The translations under genes were made by a program, and so were the position numbers. 64,000 bases of DNA from contig VUYT01000008.1 in the NCBI GenBank assembly GCA_008802785.1, positions 558,001-622,000 of the forward strand. The letters are read 5' to 3'. Shown one piece after another: positions 10,854 through 21,942 of the stretch. The notes under the pieces were generated by a model. That model was not told the origin of the DNA and made no database searches. It saw only the letters and a program-made list of their open reading frames with translations. Every line of letters begins with the position of its first letter. The stretch's first letter is position 1. The stretch is from Symmetrospora coprosmae (taxonomy: Eukaryota > Basidiomycota > Cystobasidiomycetes > Symmetrosporaceae).

Positions 10854-11206
10854 CACGACTGAAGGAGCGGCTTCAGCCGAGCGCCGCAGTAGTCTTGTCT
10901 TGTGCGCCCAATACGTGCTGACTCTGCAAGCCGTCTTCCCAGCTGCAAAAGCTCGCTGCAGGCCATCCTGAGTACAGTGAAGAGCTGGTAACGCGCTATG
11001 CCCAGGAGAGAAGCAGTTCCGAGTCTCCTCGCGAGCGTGATTAAGGAGCAACTGGGAATGATATATGGCCCATGACTCGGTAATGGGCGCGCTTGGGATT
11101 AAGAGCCACGGAGATTCAAGGACGATGTCAGATAGTTAATTCGTGGAGGCCGGCTCAGCGCAGGGCGTATTGGGAACGATCGATGCGCTTGTTGCAGTTC
11201 AACACA

Positions 11207-13020
11207 TCACCGAGAACCTGCTACAACTCCAGACTTGCCCGCAGACTGGTATAGCGTCTCGTCGTCCGGGAGCGCCCGTGTCCGCGCGAGACGTCTACCC
11301 GGGTAGACGAGTGTATCCGTAGGCAACTCGCCTGCCCCCTGTCCATGCGTGCTATCGGCGTCCTCCGGGGCCAGGAGGGGTCTGGCGCTCGGGCTGAGGT
11401 ATATCCTGCGGAGTGCGTCCTCGTTCGCGCGGAACTCGCTCATCTTGAGGCTGCTCCCGAACCCTTCACCGAGCTTGCGTGCCCCGCTGTATACGCCGCT
11501 CACGAAGATGGGCGAGATCGACAGCCGGCCCGTCTCGGCTACCAGGCGCGTCACGGGTGCCTCGAGCCCTTGCCCCGCGTACTTGCTCAGCGTGTGCGTG
11601 AGCGTCGCTTTTGGGTTGGCAAACTTGAGCAGCGTTGTGAGGTCCGCTTGGCGCGACAAGAAGACGGAGTGGACAAAGGTGCGGACGGCGCCGAAGCCCT
11701 GTACGGACGGACAGGCGTTCAAGGCGGTGTCAGTAGAGTCGTTAAGGATTGGCTCGCAGAGAAAGAACGGCGTTACTCACATGTTCCTGATAGACCAGTC
11801 CGACAATGGCCCTAGCGGATGCCGCAAGTGCTTCTTCCAAAGGCAGCAAGTTTGTCGATCTGCTGTCGTCCCCTTCGGCGTGACTCTTCTTGACAGCCTC
11901 CAGTGCCGCCTGTTCGCTCCGTCCCCACCTCAGCAAGCCCGCGCCAGACCTGTTCCCTTCTCCGACACCTCGCAGCGGCTGGCCAGGCTTGTGTGACGGC
12001 GAGACACCACCAGCTGGGAAATCAAGGAAGGCTGTGCGAGCAGAATGCCCCGATGTGATGCCCCACGACTTAGAAGCGACATCGGCGCACGTCCGTGGCC
12101 CGACAAAGAGCGTGAGCGCGGCTTTGGCGGCTCTGTGAAGGATTGACGGACACACGGTAGGTTCAGCAATTGTACGATGCCGAGATTATCAAAAGACGGG
12201 TCACTCACTGCGCAGGCAGATTCGGATATTTTGCTTCGAGCCACTCTGTCGCGAATGTCCCAAGTAGATGGTTTCCCAGCACTGCGAGGCTCTCGTTGTC
12301 GTCCCTCTGGGCATCGAGAAAGTTGGTGTATTGCTTCTCGGCGGCATCATTGACCGATGCGGCGTCTTCAGCCTGTGCTTTACGCTGTAGGACCGCCTCC
12401 TGCTCGGCGACGACCTGCCAAAATGTCTTTGAGGTGCAGCACAGCTCTACGAGTCGGAGGATGTGCTCTGCGTCTTTTCCCGATCTCCTCCCTAGGAGAT
12501 CTGGCGATATGCGGTTGGCGAGCGCAGACAGGGCTGTGCGTGATGGGATTGCCTCGAGCGCGTAGAGCTTTGCGATCTGTTGCTCGCGGTATGTGGGCTG
12601 GACACTGCCGGCTCCGCCTTTTCGGACGAGGGCGCGGTTCTGCTTGACCTGGCTCGCCGAGGGCGGCAGCGAGGTGACGGACGCGCTTGCTGATGGGACG
12701 ATGCGCATTGGCCGTATCAGGTTGCCAGAGCTACCGTTGCGCAGGGCGTTGCCTGACAGTCCTGAAGGTTTGGGATTTGCAAGGGTCGTGGACGCTGACC
12801 CTGCTGATACCGTCGCGGCAGAAGGGCCAGCAGAGGTGGAAGCAGCGGCGGCGGCGGACGACGACGTGCAGAAGCCACATGCATGCTGCTGAGCAGCTCC
12901 TGCTACTGCTTGTGCGACGACATTCGTCTGTCGCTGCTTTCCCTTTACGGCTCCTCCTCCCCCTCCTGCACAGCGCGCGATGGCCGCCCTGGCCGCACTG
13001 GACGAGCTTCGCAAGCTCAT
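11207..13020 (-). CDS. MRPL3: Mitochondrial large ribosomal subunit protein mL44 (RNase III-like)
   Basis: Three minus-strand exons, 13020-12209, 12132-11781 and 11698-11207, give 551 residues. The first 130 residues are Ala/Ser/Gly-rich with Arg (MSLRSSSSAARAAIARCAGG), consistent with a mitochondrial presequence plus spacer. The RNase III-like domain follows: DNESLAVLGNHLLGTFATEWLEAKYPNLPAQ, then AALTLFVGPRTCADVASKSWG. The C-terminal part (GFGAVRTFVHSVFLSRQADL; KATLTHTLSKYAGQGLEAP; FVSGVYSGARKLGEGFGSSL) corresponds to the double-stranded-RNA-binding half of mL44. The catalytic acidic residue of the RNase III signature (LGD) is replaced (LGN), as known for mL44, so it is structural rather than a nuclease. 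It is divergently paired with the uL5m gene. Yeast orthologue MRPL3, human MRPL44. Confidence 0.9.
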
Positions 13021-13330
13021 GGCTACGCCTACGCTGGTTGCGGGTTCCTGCTATGTCGCGTATATCCACCCTGTGTGTAGGTGTATCCTGCTAGCCAAGT
13101 GAAGCTGGTTGGTCGCGGAAAGAGCGAGCGAGCCCTGCCCATGGCCAGGGCAAAAAAGTGGCCTCCACCGAGGGAGAGACGGGGACAGAGGGACGAGGAC
13201 AGCTTCGCATTCGCCCAACAGTTGGCACTGTCCCATAATCCACACATCACATCTTCCCACCGCATCGCATCGCATCCCTCATCTCATCTCATACCATCCC
13301 ATCCCATCCCATTCCATTCCATCGCCGTCC
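13021..13330. promoter_or_regulatory. Bidirectional promoter between two mitochondrial ribosomal protein genes
   Basis: 310 bp separate the mL44 start (minus) from the uL5m start (plus). The uL5m side ends in a pyrimidine-rich, CATCC/CATTC-repeat leader (about 13255-13325) directly before the ATG. The head-to-head arrangement suggests co-expression of the two mitoribosomal subunits. Confidence 0.6.
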
Positions 13331-14269
13331 ATGGCCGCCGCCGCGTCCACCTCGGCCCTCCTGCGGCCTGCAGCGCTGCGCTCCCTTACAAGCAGTCTGT
13401 CACCACATCGATACGCCGAGCACTACAGCCGCGTACTCGCTCCGGACCTCCTCTACATGACGTACGACCACTCTCCTGCCATGAGCCACCTCACCCCGCC
13501 CCACCTCAAGAAAGCCAGCCAGATCACCTGGGATCCCAGCAACCCGTACACAAAGAACCGGCCCGCAAAGCAACCAAAGGGCAACAACACCTCGCTGCAG
13601 CCCGCAGTCAGGCGCATAAAGCCCGACACGGTCGTGCGGCTCGAGCGCATAGTCCTCGACACGTTCGTAAAGGAAGCAGCAACGTCGAAATCCGCCCTCC
13701 TCAGCGCAATCGCTGGCTTCCAGGCAATCACCGGCGAGCCGATACCAGGGTACGCGAGCGACGGGAACACGGATCCAGACGGGAGCGGGCTCAAGGTGAC
13801 GCGCACGGGCAAAGGGAGCTCGAGCTTCAAGATCAGGTCGGGCCAGACATGCGGAGTCAAAGTCGAGCTGCAAGGGGAGGCAATGTGGACGTTTCTAGAG
13901 ACGCTCGTCGAGCTAGTCCTGCCTCGCATGAAGGACTGGAACGGCGTCAAACTCCCTCCGCCGTCAGTCAATCGCAGGTCACCCTCGTCAGCCAGCGGCG
14001 TCGTCGCTTTCGGCCTGCCTGCCAACGCAATGGGTCTCTTCCCCGCGGTCGAGGTCAATCTTGAGCAATACCCCCGGTTGCACGGCTTCAACATCCACTT
14101 CATCACCAACGCAAAAGGTTTGGGAGCGCAAGATCAGGCTAGAGCGCTAATGAGCGGGTTCAGGATCCCCTTGTGGGTTTCATGCAGCCGAGACAGGAGT
14201 GACCCAACGATGGCACACACTGACCTGGTTCGCTTCCATCCTATCCTTCCTCTCAGCGTGGCGGCGTAA
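13331..14269 (+). CDS. MRPL7: Mitochondrial large ribosomal subunit protein uL5m
   Basis: Two exons, 13331-14172 and 14257-14269, give 284 residues. The N-terminus (MAAAASTSALLRPAALRSL) looks like a mitochondrial targeting peptide. Central features of the L5 fold are GFQAITGEPIPGYA, SSFKIRSGQTCGVKVELQG, MWTFLETLVELVLPRMKDW and FPAVEVNLEQYPRLHGFNIH. The C-terminus HFITNAKGLGAQDQARALMS ends GFRIPFVAA once the last intron is removed. That intron (14173-14256, 84 nt, GTGGGT to CTCTCAG) is a multiple of three and has no stop. Retention would add 28 residues and still use the same stop codon. I prefer the spliced form because MRPL7 proteins end shortly after the SGFxIPF block. The start is the ATG after the CATCC-rich leader; an upstream in-frame ATG at 13109 is unlikely. 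Confidence 0.9.
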   Translation: MAAAASTSALLRPAALRSLTSSLSPHRYAEHYSRVLAPDLLYMTYDHSPAMSHLTPPHLKKASQITWDPSNPYTKNRPAKQPKGNNTSLQPAVRRIKPDTVVRLERIVLDTFVKEAATSKSALLSAIAGFQAITGEPIPGYASDGNTDPDGSGLKVTRTGKGSSSFKIRSGQTCGVKVELQGEAMWTFLETLVELVLPRMKDWNGVKLPPPSVNRRSPSSASGVVAFGLPANAMGLFPAVEVNLEQYPRLHGFNIHFITNAKGLGAQDQARALMSGFRIPLWVSCSRDRSDPTMAHTDLVRFHPILPLSVAA

Positions 14270-14439
14270 TCCTGCATTCTTTGCAAATCATGAGCTTCAT
14301 TGCGAGATGCTCTGTAATGTTGTAGCCCTACATGACGAGATCCGAGGGCTGCGCCGCCCTATGTATGCAGCACCGAGAAGCAATCTCGCATAACAATGGC
14401 ATGCTATGAATGCGCACACACCAAGGAGCGACCCACTAT

Positions 14440-17400
14440 TTACATGTCTTCTTCGCCGTCCCCGTCAATGCCAGCAGCAGCACCAGCAGCGAGCACGTCC
14501 TCCTCTGCCTCTTGCGCCGAGACCACAGCGGCGGGAGCCTTGAACTTGAACTGTTCCAACTTGCTCAAGCCGTCGTTGCGCGATGGTAGCATGGCGGCCG
14601 CCTTCTTCTTTTTCGGCGAGACGGGCTCGAGCGGTTCTTCCTCGTCTTCCTCCGCTGTCGGACTGAGACGTGCAGGATCCGGCTCTTCCGTCTCTCGGTC
14701 ACTATCAGCTGCAGTGGCCATCTGAGTCTGTATCCATAGCCTTGTCATCAGCGCAATCTCGACGCCAGCATCTTGGGACGCAAGCGCCTACCTCCTCGAC
14801 GTCCTCCTCTGCCGAGTCGGCAGAGACAACCGCGGAAGACAACTTCGACGGTGTTCTCTTGAGACCGTTCGAGTTGCTGTTGCTAGATGACGACGCCACT
14901 GGCCCTTTGCTAAAGAAGCTGTCTAGCTTCTTGGGGATCTTGCGCGTCACGCTTGACGACACCTCTACGCCATCATCGCCATCGTCTGCGCCGTCCCCCT
15001 CTGCATCATTAGGCACCGCGCCTGCCCCACTCTTGCGCTTCTTGCCTCGCGCGGACTTCTTTTCCGGAATGACCTTGCCATTGCTCGATCCGGCTGGCAG
15101 ACCAAACAGCGTCGACTGCTTACTGCCGCTGCCGCTGCCGCTGCCGCTGCCTGTGCTTGACCCGCTCCCGCTGCTGCCCGCTACAGCGTTGCCCGTCCCG
15201 TTCGAGGCGTCCACGCGATCAAAGAACGAGCCGGTCTTCTTCAGGCCGTGCCCGCCGGGCGCAGCCTTCTTGGCGAACGGGTTCATCGGGCCAGAGGAGA
15301 CTGGGTTGGATGGCCCAGCTGAAGAGCTTGCCTTGATTGGCTGCGCTGACTTTGCGAAGGGGTTCAGGCCTGTTGAACACTCGAAGCGAATCAGCTCGCC
15401 ATCAAAGACACATGAGCAGGCCGATGTAGCACCTGACTTACGTGGTTTTGAAATTGGTCCAGCCGATACGCTAACGCTGCCATCCGCATCATCATTGAAC
15501 GTGCTTCCAGCCCGCATGCTGTCCTGACTTTCATCCATCACATCTCCGTCGGCCTCATCGTAGCGATAGCTGCTCTCATCGTCCTGCATCTCGCTGTCTT
15601 GCGTCGGTGTAGGGAGGGGCGCGCGCGGCTTCTCTGGAATGGCAGAAAAGACGTTCCGTGCCGTCTTCTTTGGCTTTGCGCGAACAGAGCTGTTGTCGAA
15701 TGGCATGGAGAGCAGGTTGGCGCCGCTGGCACCGTTGGCATGCCCTTGACCGTGCGGATGGCCGTTTGTGAGCCCGCCGGCCGGAATCTGCAGTGCCGAG
15801 TCCGGCACGGTAGCGAAATCGGCCAAGTGTGCGTACTTCCCTTCTCGTTTCTTCTGTGCCTCGCGGTCGCGCCACGCCGAGCTGCCATATAGGCCCTCCT
15901 TGACATCGCGCAAGTTCTCAAACTTCTGCACAAGTCCAGCGAGCGAATACAAGCTCGCAATCTTGATGGCGCCGCTCAGGCCAGCAGAGGTGCTCAGCGA
16001 GCGCGCAAGATCGAGCGCCTGCTGCTGCCTTTCAGACTTGCATGCGAGCTGCACGAGCTTGAGCACGCTCTTGTCCATCTCGAGGTCGTACGCCGACACG
16101 CGCGCCTTCAGCTCCATCGCCTCGCTCGACAGGGAGACAGAGCTGCCGGAGGTGCCGGGCAGACAGTCCCGTGCGTGCGAGCAGAAGAGCTGCGTCTGCA
16201 GAAGCTTGCTCTCGATCTCCGTCTTGGCGCCTGAAGGCTCGAGGAGTGGCAGAGACACGGGCAGATCGGTCGTAATAGGCGTAGGAAAATACGGGAACTT
16301 CTCCTCTCCCTGTCCGAAACGCGCGCAGCGACATCAGCTCAAGCGGCAGACCTCCACGCTAGTGCAATCTGCCCACCTTCAAGATGATGCACATAAAGTT
16401 GGCTTCGCTGACACCGACTGGCCAGTACGATTCCTGCTTCCCTTCGCGCCTTGCCATCGTCATGGTGTCTAGCACAGGCACCCATCGTCCCTGGAACGGT
16501 CTGCGCGATCGCTCAAGAGCGGACAGCAGGCCTGTGCTGTCGAAGATGTATGGCATCTGATCCTCGGAAAAGCCAGCCCAAGCTAGTTTTGCGCCTTTGA
16601 GAAGCGGAAGGGGGCCACGCTGCAAGATCTCGTAGTTGTCCAGATCCAAAAGAGTGTATGACAGCTCTTGATAGCCTGATGTCCGTGGATGGAGGTAAGC
16701 TGGTGTGCTACCACCGGGTTGTCAGCGGGACAGCAAGTACATACCTGGCTTGACAATCTCGTGTGCTCGGTGCACAATCAAGAGCATCTCCTTCCCGCCT
16801 GTCATCGTAACGATTTCCTCGCCGAAGTTCATCAGGTACTTCTGCATACCAGACCCACTCAAGAAGCGCAGGAAGCGCCTGTTCGTTGCCACGACGACCG
16901 TACCCGACCCAGCAATCTCATCCAACCGCTCGCCATCAAGCATGTCGTCTTCTGCCGATGCAGAATTGTTCCCTCCACCCACTGCAAGCGCCGTGACTGT
17001 CTCGCCGACAGGGAGGTCGATGGTCCACTCGGCACTGATCGAATTCCACGTCTGGAATGGACGGTACTTGACGCTACTGCTCTCAAGCTTGGATGCGGGC
17101 GACGAGGCATACACGGCTCCTCCGGTGCCGAGAGCGCCCATGTCGTACTTTGTATAGTCGTCAAAGTGGTCCGAAGCCTGGCTGGACTGGTCGTGGAAAT
17201 CGATGGTGACGATGTTGTGCGTCTCGCGCTCGACAATGTGCAGCACCCCGATCATGTTGAAGGCTGTGAGAGGAGGACGTGTCAGCCTGCCAGAGCTAGT
17301 CGCGATAGCGCGTCACCGGCCAGCTCACCGAGATATCGCCGTTTCTCTTTGAGCGGCGTGGCTCCGGGCTGGAAAGGATCTTGGCCCCGGACGAGGCTCG

Positions 17401-19268
17401 CTGCGTGCACGTCACGTCCCGTCGTCAGCTTATGAGGGTACGCGGTGATCGGTACCACCTACAGGAAGTGCCATAGCTTGTGGCGACCGTCACACTCTTC
17501 TCGCGACCGTCTTTCCGCCCTGTGCTCAGTGGAGGGGGCATACGGAACTCGCTCTCGCCCTTTCTGCTGCTCTGCTTGCTCTGGTATACATTCTCATCGT
17601 CGTCGTCCTCGATGAAGTCGTCGACCTCGCCATCGTCGATGAGGTCTGCAAGGTCGCCTGCGAGATCATCATCGTCGTCGTCCTCTTTCTCGTCTGCGCT
17701 CGCATCGCCCTCGACTTCCACATCCCCGTCAAAGAGGCTGGGCCCGCCACCATTCTGCCTCTGCTTGTCCTTCTTGCTCTTCTCCCGGTGCCTGTCCGGG
17801 TTGGCCTCAGAAGGGCCTCCGCGCCCGCCTTCTATAGCGCTGGTTGGACGGACCGCGCCAGATTGCGGGGCGTCGTTCGGGTGGGCAAGAGGCGTTGAGA
17901 TCACGTCATCCCATCGCGAGACGTAGCCGGAGGTCTCGATGAATGTGATGCTGTTTGAGCCCGCGCCAGGCCGCCATGCTGCAGATGTGACCAGACCGTG
18001 CAGACTCTCGCGCAAGATTGGCTTCCGAGCTGTGCAGTCCCATACAATCATGCTGGAGTCGCGGCTCGCCGAGCAGAGGTAGCGTCCATTCGGCGAGAAG
18101 GTCAACGTGGAGATGTCCTATAGCTGAGGCGTCAGCTAGTATGCCAGACGTGTGGAGCAAATGCGAGAGTGGCGCACCCCATTGTGACCGTCTTTCTCGA
18201 AGGCACCTTCTCGCTCCCATGTCTCCTTCGAGACGACCGCGATCTCTATCCTCGCGGCGTCGAGAGGGTCAGCGAGAGTGCGCAGTGGGTAAGCCTGCAT
18301 GACCGCCACTCACCGTGCGATTTTGTCCCGACCACAAAATATCTCCCACTGGGGTGCCAGACGGCTTCGCACTGCATCTCGCTCTCTGGCTCTTCGGCGG
18401 CAATGAGACCATCGAGGACCTTGATGCAGGTCGGCTCCTGCTCGTTCGGGTTCGACACGTCCCAGACGCGTATTGTGCCGTCCGAGCTGGAGGTCGTCTG
18501 CGAGCGGGGCAGACGATACACGAGCTCTTCCCGTCAGACGCATCGAGCAACCATAGGCGCATAAGTAGACTGACAATGAGCTGGCCGTCTGGAGACCAGG
18601 TCAGTCCGCGGACGCCTTTGGTGTGACCTTCGAGGACCTGCATCTTGCTCGTGTCTCGGACGTCGACGACCTTTACGATGAGCTCGCTGGGTGGGTCGGA
18701 ACGCGCGAGGTAGGTCAGTGGGACACTCCAGAGCAGCCAGCTGTCTCTTGCAGTACAGGCGCTTGTCCAGCCATGCGGGGCGTTACGCACTCGGAAGCGA
18801 CTGCGACGCGTTGACCATTCGGGCTGAAGCGGACGCTTCGGATGGGCATGCCCATGACTGAGCGTGTGAGGAGGCCAGCAAAGTCGCGTGTGCCGTGGTG
18901 GAAGAGGGCGACCTGACCATCCTCGCAGCCCGTGACGAGGCTTTCCATCTGTCTCGTCGCAGGCGTCGGCATCAACAGGGACAGCAGAGCATCAGCTCCA
19001 CCTCCAAGCAGCAGCAGCAGCCGCCAGCAGTCAGACTGCGCCTCCTCACCGAGCAGTCCAGAGTGAGTGTGGCCTCCTGGTGGTAGTCAATCGTCCCCAG
19101 CGCTTCTGCAGCATTGTCCTTCGGGTCCCCGGACCAGACGCGTAGAAAGTCGCCCGCCGTCGTGTACAGGACAGCACCGTCCGGCGAGTAGGCGACCCGC
19201 GACACTCCTCCCGAGTGCACCCATTTGCGCAGTATCCCATTCCTGCTGCTGCTGCTGCCCTCGTCCAT
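14440..19268 (-). CDS. CTF4: Ctf4/Mcl1/AND-1 replisome adaptor (WD40-SepB protein)
   Basis: It links the CMG helicase to DNA polymerase alpha-primase and is needed for sister-chromatid cohesion. Twelve minus-strand exons fit: 19268-19050, 18948-18791, 18686-18575, 18497-18314, 18245-18178, 18117-17494, 17458-17329, 17263-16745, 16675-16377, 16309-15442, 15369-14792, 14721-14440. They total about 1,350 residues. The N-terminal WD40 domain has GVSRVAYSPDGAVLYTTAGD, VRGLTWSPDGQLI, DGTIRVWDVSNP and LTFSPNGRYLCSASRDSS. A highly acidic linker (DDDDDLAGDLADLIDDGEVD) follows. The second beta-propeller/SepB region includes DPFQPGATPLKEKRRYLGEA-like residues, WNSISAEWTIDLPVGETVTA and WVPVLDTMTMARREGKQESY. 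The C-terminal tail has NPFAKSAQP and NPFAKKAAP repeats and KKLDSFFSK, a PIP-box-like motif. The exon 6/7 junction is uncertain, since a 35-nt intron is implied. Exon 10/11 intron (15441-15370) is 72 nt and in frame. Confidence 0.85.
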
Positions 19269-19458
19269 GCTGCTGTCGCTGCTGCTATTGCGTAGGCGAG
19301 GCGTGGTGCTGGCCTAAAGAAGCAGGCAGCGGCAGAAGAGGAGGAACGCGTCTCCGAGCGGGACCCACGGTGGCAAATGGTCCATCCTCCTTTGCAGCTC
19401 ACTGGGCTATATACACAACAACACTCGCACTGACTTTTCCCATTCGCATCTAAGGAGA

Positions 19459-21757
19459 TCAGTCCCTGTCCCGCTCGGCTCTCGTAGGGAGGGTGCTCGC
19501 ATCAGGCCACGTATTGATGCTAGGCAGCGTCTCGAGGACAAAGATATCCCGGTCGATCCTCTCTTGGGCGACTCCCAAGCTCTCGAGCTTCCACTTGAGG
19601 TCGGCCAAGCTGTTGCGGTCAGCCAGGTCCAGGAGCTCGAGGTTATCGCGCACGTCTCGCCGCTCGCTCTTGCGGATCAGGGCGCGATTGTCCGCCTTTT
19701 CCTTCTCGCGCCGAACAGAAATGTTCACGAGCGCGTCGTAGAACAGGTTCAGGAGCATCCCATAGCACTGCGGCCGGGAGACGTGCCACACAAAGAACGC
19801 TTTTCCTGGAGCCCGGTCCTGCGTGCGCGGAATATCTTGCTGGACCAGCAGGCCGGCGGATGTCAGCACGCCAATGACCTCGCGAATGCTGCTCGGCGGT
19901 GTCATGATGGTCTTGCCGATCTGATGCGTGTAAAAGCAGGCCACGTCCAGATTGTCAGCGAGACTTGCGTAGCCGTTGGCTGCCCACCCGCTGCACTCAC
20001 CGTCTTTTCGTCCATCTTCCCCTTCTCATCCATGACCCTCCACACACGCAGCGCAATCTTGCCGTACTTCTTGCCAATGTAGCTCTCGACAAGAGCCACC
20101 TTCATCATCTCCATGGAGCTGGCAAAGTCGACAGCCCAGGCGGCGACGTGCTTCCTCGAGTTGCCGCTCTGGTCAGTGGCCAGCCAGCAATTGGCCCGGA
20201 GCTCGCCTCTGTCAAGCCGGGCGCGGGTCATCTCCTCCTTTGACTTGACCTCCGAGGGTGTTGGCCGCACGTCTGATGTGGCTGCGAGCGTGTGCAGGAC
20301 CTCCACGACCAGGTCGATCGGCTCCTTGTGCTCGACATCCCAGTACCCGCTTGGCTCGAGGCCGTACGTTGCGATGGCAGGCGTCGTCGGAAAGAGGCTG
20401 AAGAAGGCGTGCGGTTCGTGCGAGTTTTCTGTGTCCATGCCATCGTGTCCATTCACGTCAGGGAGAGGGATATTGCTCCGTGTTGGCGACCGCTTGTTGG
20501 CCGGTTCGACGAGTCTGCTGGCGGCGACAAAGGCTGGAAGCGTGCAATTGATCAGCTGCAGACCAACGAGGCGGCCTTTACCAGTGTTGCCGATCGCGCA
20601 CCTGTCCTGACTTCGTCAAGTGTGTATTGCTCTGCAATCGTGTCATTCAGGATGCCCTGTACGAGCCGAGCAGCCGCACCGCCTCGGTGTATCCGCACAG
20701 CCTTGACGATGGCTTCGTTGCGCAAGCGGATGTCGAACGGAGTAAATACGACCCTGACCCATGCATTCGGCTGGTCAGGACAATTGCAGATATCAGCTTG
20801 TTCAACCAGACCACAGCAGGTTTGCAGCAGACCGGCTTACATCGAAAGGGAGATGAAGGCGCTGCGACGAGAAGAGAGGCGACATTGAGACAAGTCAGCG
20901 TGTGCGGCGCCAGGACCACAGCTTGCACTCACAGCTGCTTTGGAGGTGGACGCCCTGCCCAAGCCGGTCGCCTTTCGCTTGCTCGGGACCGATGTCTCCT
21001 CATCCATCTCATCGCCATACCCGTTCGCAGCGGCGTGAGATCCTTCAAAGACGACCTCTTCGTAGTCCTCGTTGTTGATCTGCTCGCACAGCACATCGTA
21101 TGCCGCCGCGTCTTGACCCCACGGTCTCGGCTCGCTCTCTATCTTGTTACGCCTTGCCTCGACTTCGGCCTTGATGCCGCGAAGGTCCTTAGGCGTAAGA
21201 GGGCCTTTTGCTCGACGAATGAGTTCGCGCTCAAATTGGAGGTCCTGGTCGACCGACGGGTGCTGGTCCGTGTTCTTGACCGGTCGCAGGACGCCAGCGT
21301 GCAGCAGGTCGTAGATGGCTTTCACGCTCGCTCGGTCATCGAGGGCAGACCGGCGCGTCGGCGCTTCCTGGCAGTCCTGCACCAGCGTCGCGAGCTGGAT
21401 CTTTCCTTCATTGAGAACACGCCCAAGCACCTCTCCTGCCTTTCTGCCCCACGTGTCCTTTGCGAGTCCCATGAGGGTGCCGTACCTCCTTCGCTGGAGG
21501 ACCTCTCCGACGTCAATCTCAAAGTACTCGAGGCCGTCCTCGTCGTCCTGGACGTGGAAGAGGCAGTTGTGCTGGATGAGGACGATGAGCGACGCCATGA
21601 CGTTCCGCTGCGACAGCATCTTGCTTGGGATCAGGCGGACGAGCGTCTCGTAGGACAGCCGCCCGCGAGCGAGCAGGACGCTCCCGACCCGCCCGACGGC
21701 CGAGCCAAAGTGCTCGAACAGGATGTGCTCGCATAGCGTCACCCGTGAGCTCGTCAT
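19459..21757 (-). CDS. RPC82: DNA-directed RNA polymerase III subunit RPC3 (Rpc82)
   Basis: A subunit of the Pol III-specific Rpc82/34/31 trimer that helps open promoters of tRNA and 5S genes. Five minus-strand exons, 21757-20933, 20861-20841, 20770-20602, 20533-20001 and 19920-19459, give 669 residues; yeast Rpc82 is 654. The N-terminal winged-helix domain has LCEHILFEHFGSAVGRVGSV, RNVMASLIVLIQHNCLFHVQ and GRRKAGEVLG-type residues. The middle reads RLHLPFDPNAWVRVVFTPFD, assembled from exon 2 (21 nt) and exon 3. The C-terminal winged helix is KTIGKTIMTPPSSIREVIGV, LTSAGLLVQQDIPRTQDRAP and GKAFFVWHVSR. The last intron's acceptor at 19921 was chosen because only it keeps both the frame and this domain. 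RPC82 and the F-box gene are divergent, 185 bp apart. Confidence 0.88.
20841..20861 (-). other. RPC82: 21-nt micro-exon of RPC82
   Basis: It is flanked by CGTCGCAG and GTAAGC on the minus strand. It encodes RLHLPFD in phase 0 and restores the conserved DPxxWVRV block when joined to the next exon. Confidence 0.75.
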
Positions 21758-21942
21758 TGTCGCTGTAGCCGTCGTTGGGAGCTCATGGAAGGGATGCGAC
21801 GAGGCAAAAGGCGAAGAGCCTCTCTCTGCACGTTTTCCCCGACGCGCGTAAGGTCAATCGAGTACAGAGGACTTCGCGCAGCTCTGCTTCACTCCCATAT
21901 CACATATTCAAACAGCGCCGCTAGAGGATTGCTGAGCACGCC

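Noticed and set aside
10477-10971. Plus-strand acidic open frame (Asp/Glu-rich, 164 codons)
   Set aside because: It is the reverse complement of Ser-rich coding sequence, which always reads as Asp/Glu/Arg-rich. The minus strand gives a sensible Ser/Thr-rich protein across an intron.
13109-13330. N-terminal extension of uL5m from an upstream ATG at 13109
   Set aside because: The extra 74 residues are His/Ser/Pro repeats translated from the CATCC-rich leader. The ATG at 13331 begins a normal mitochondrial targeting sequence.
20292-21736. Long plus-strand frames opposite RPC82
   Set aside because: Antisense shadows. The minus strand carries five well-joined exons matching the RNA polymerase III subunit.
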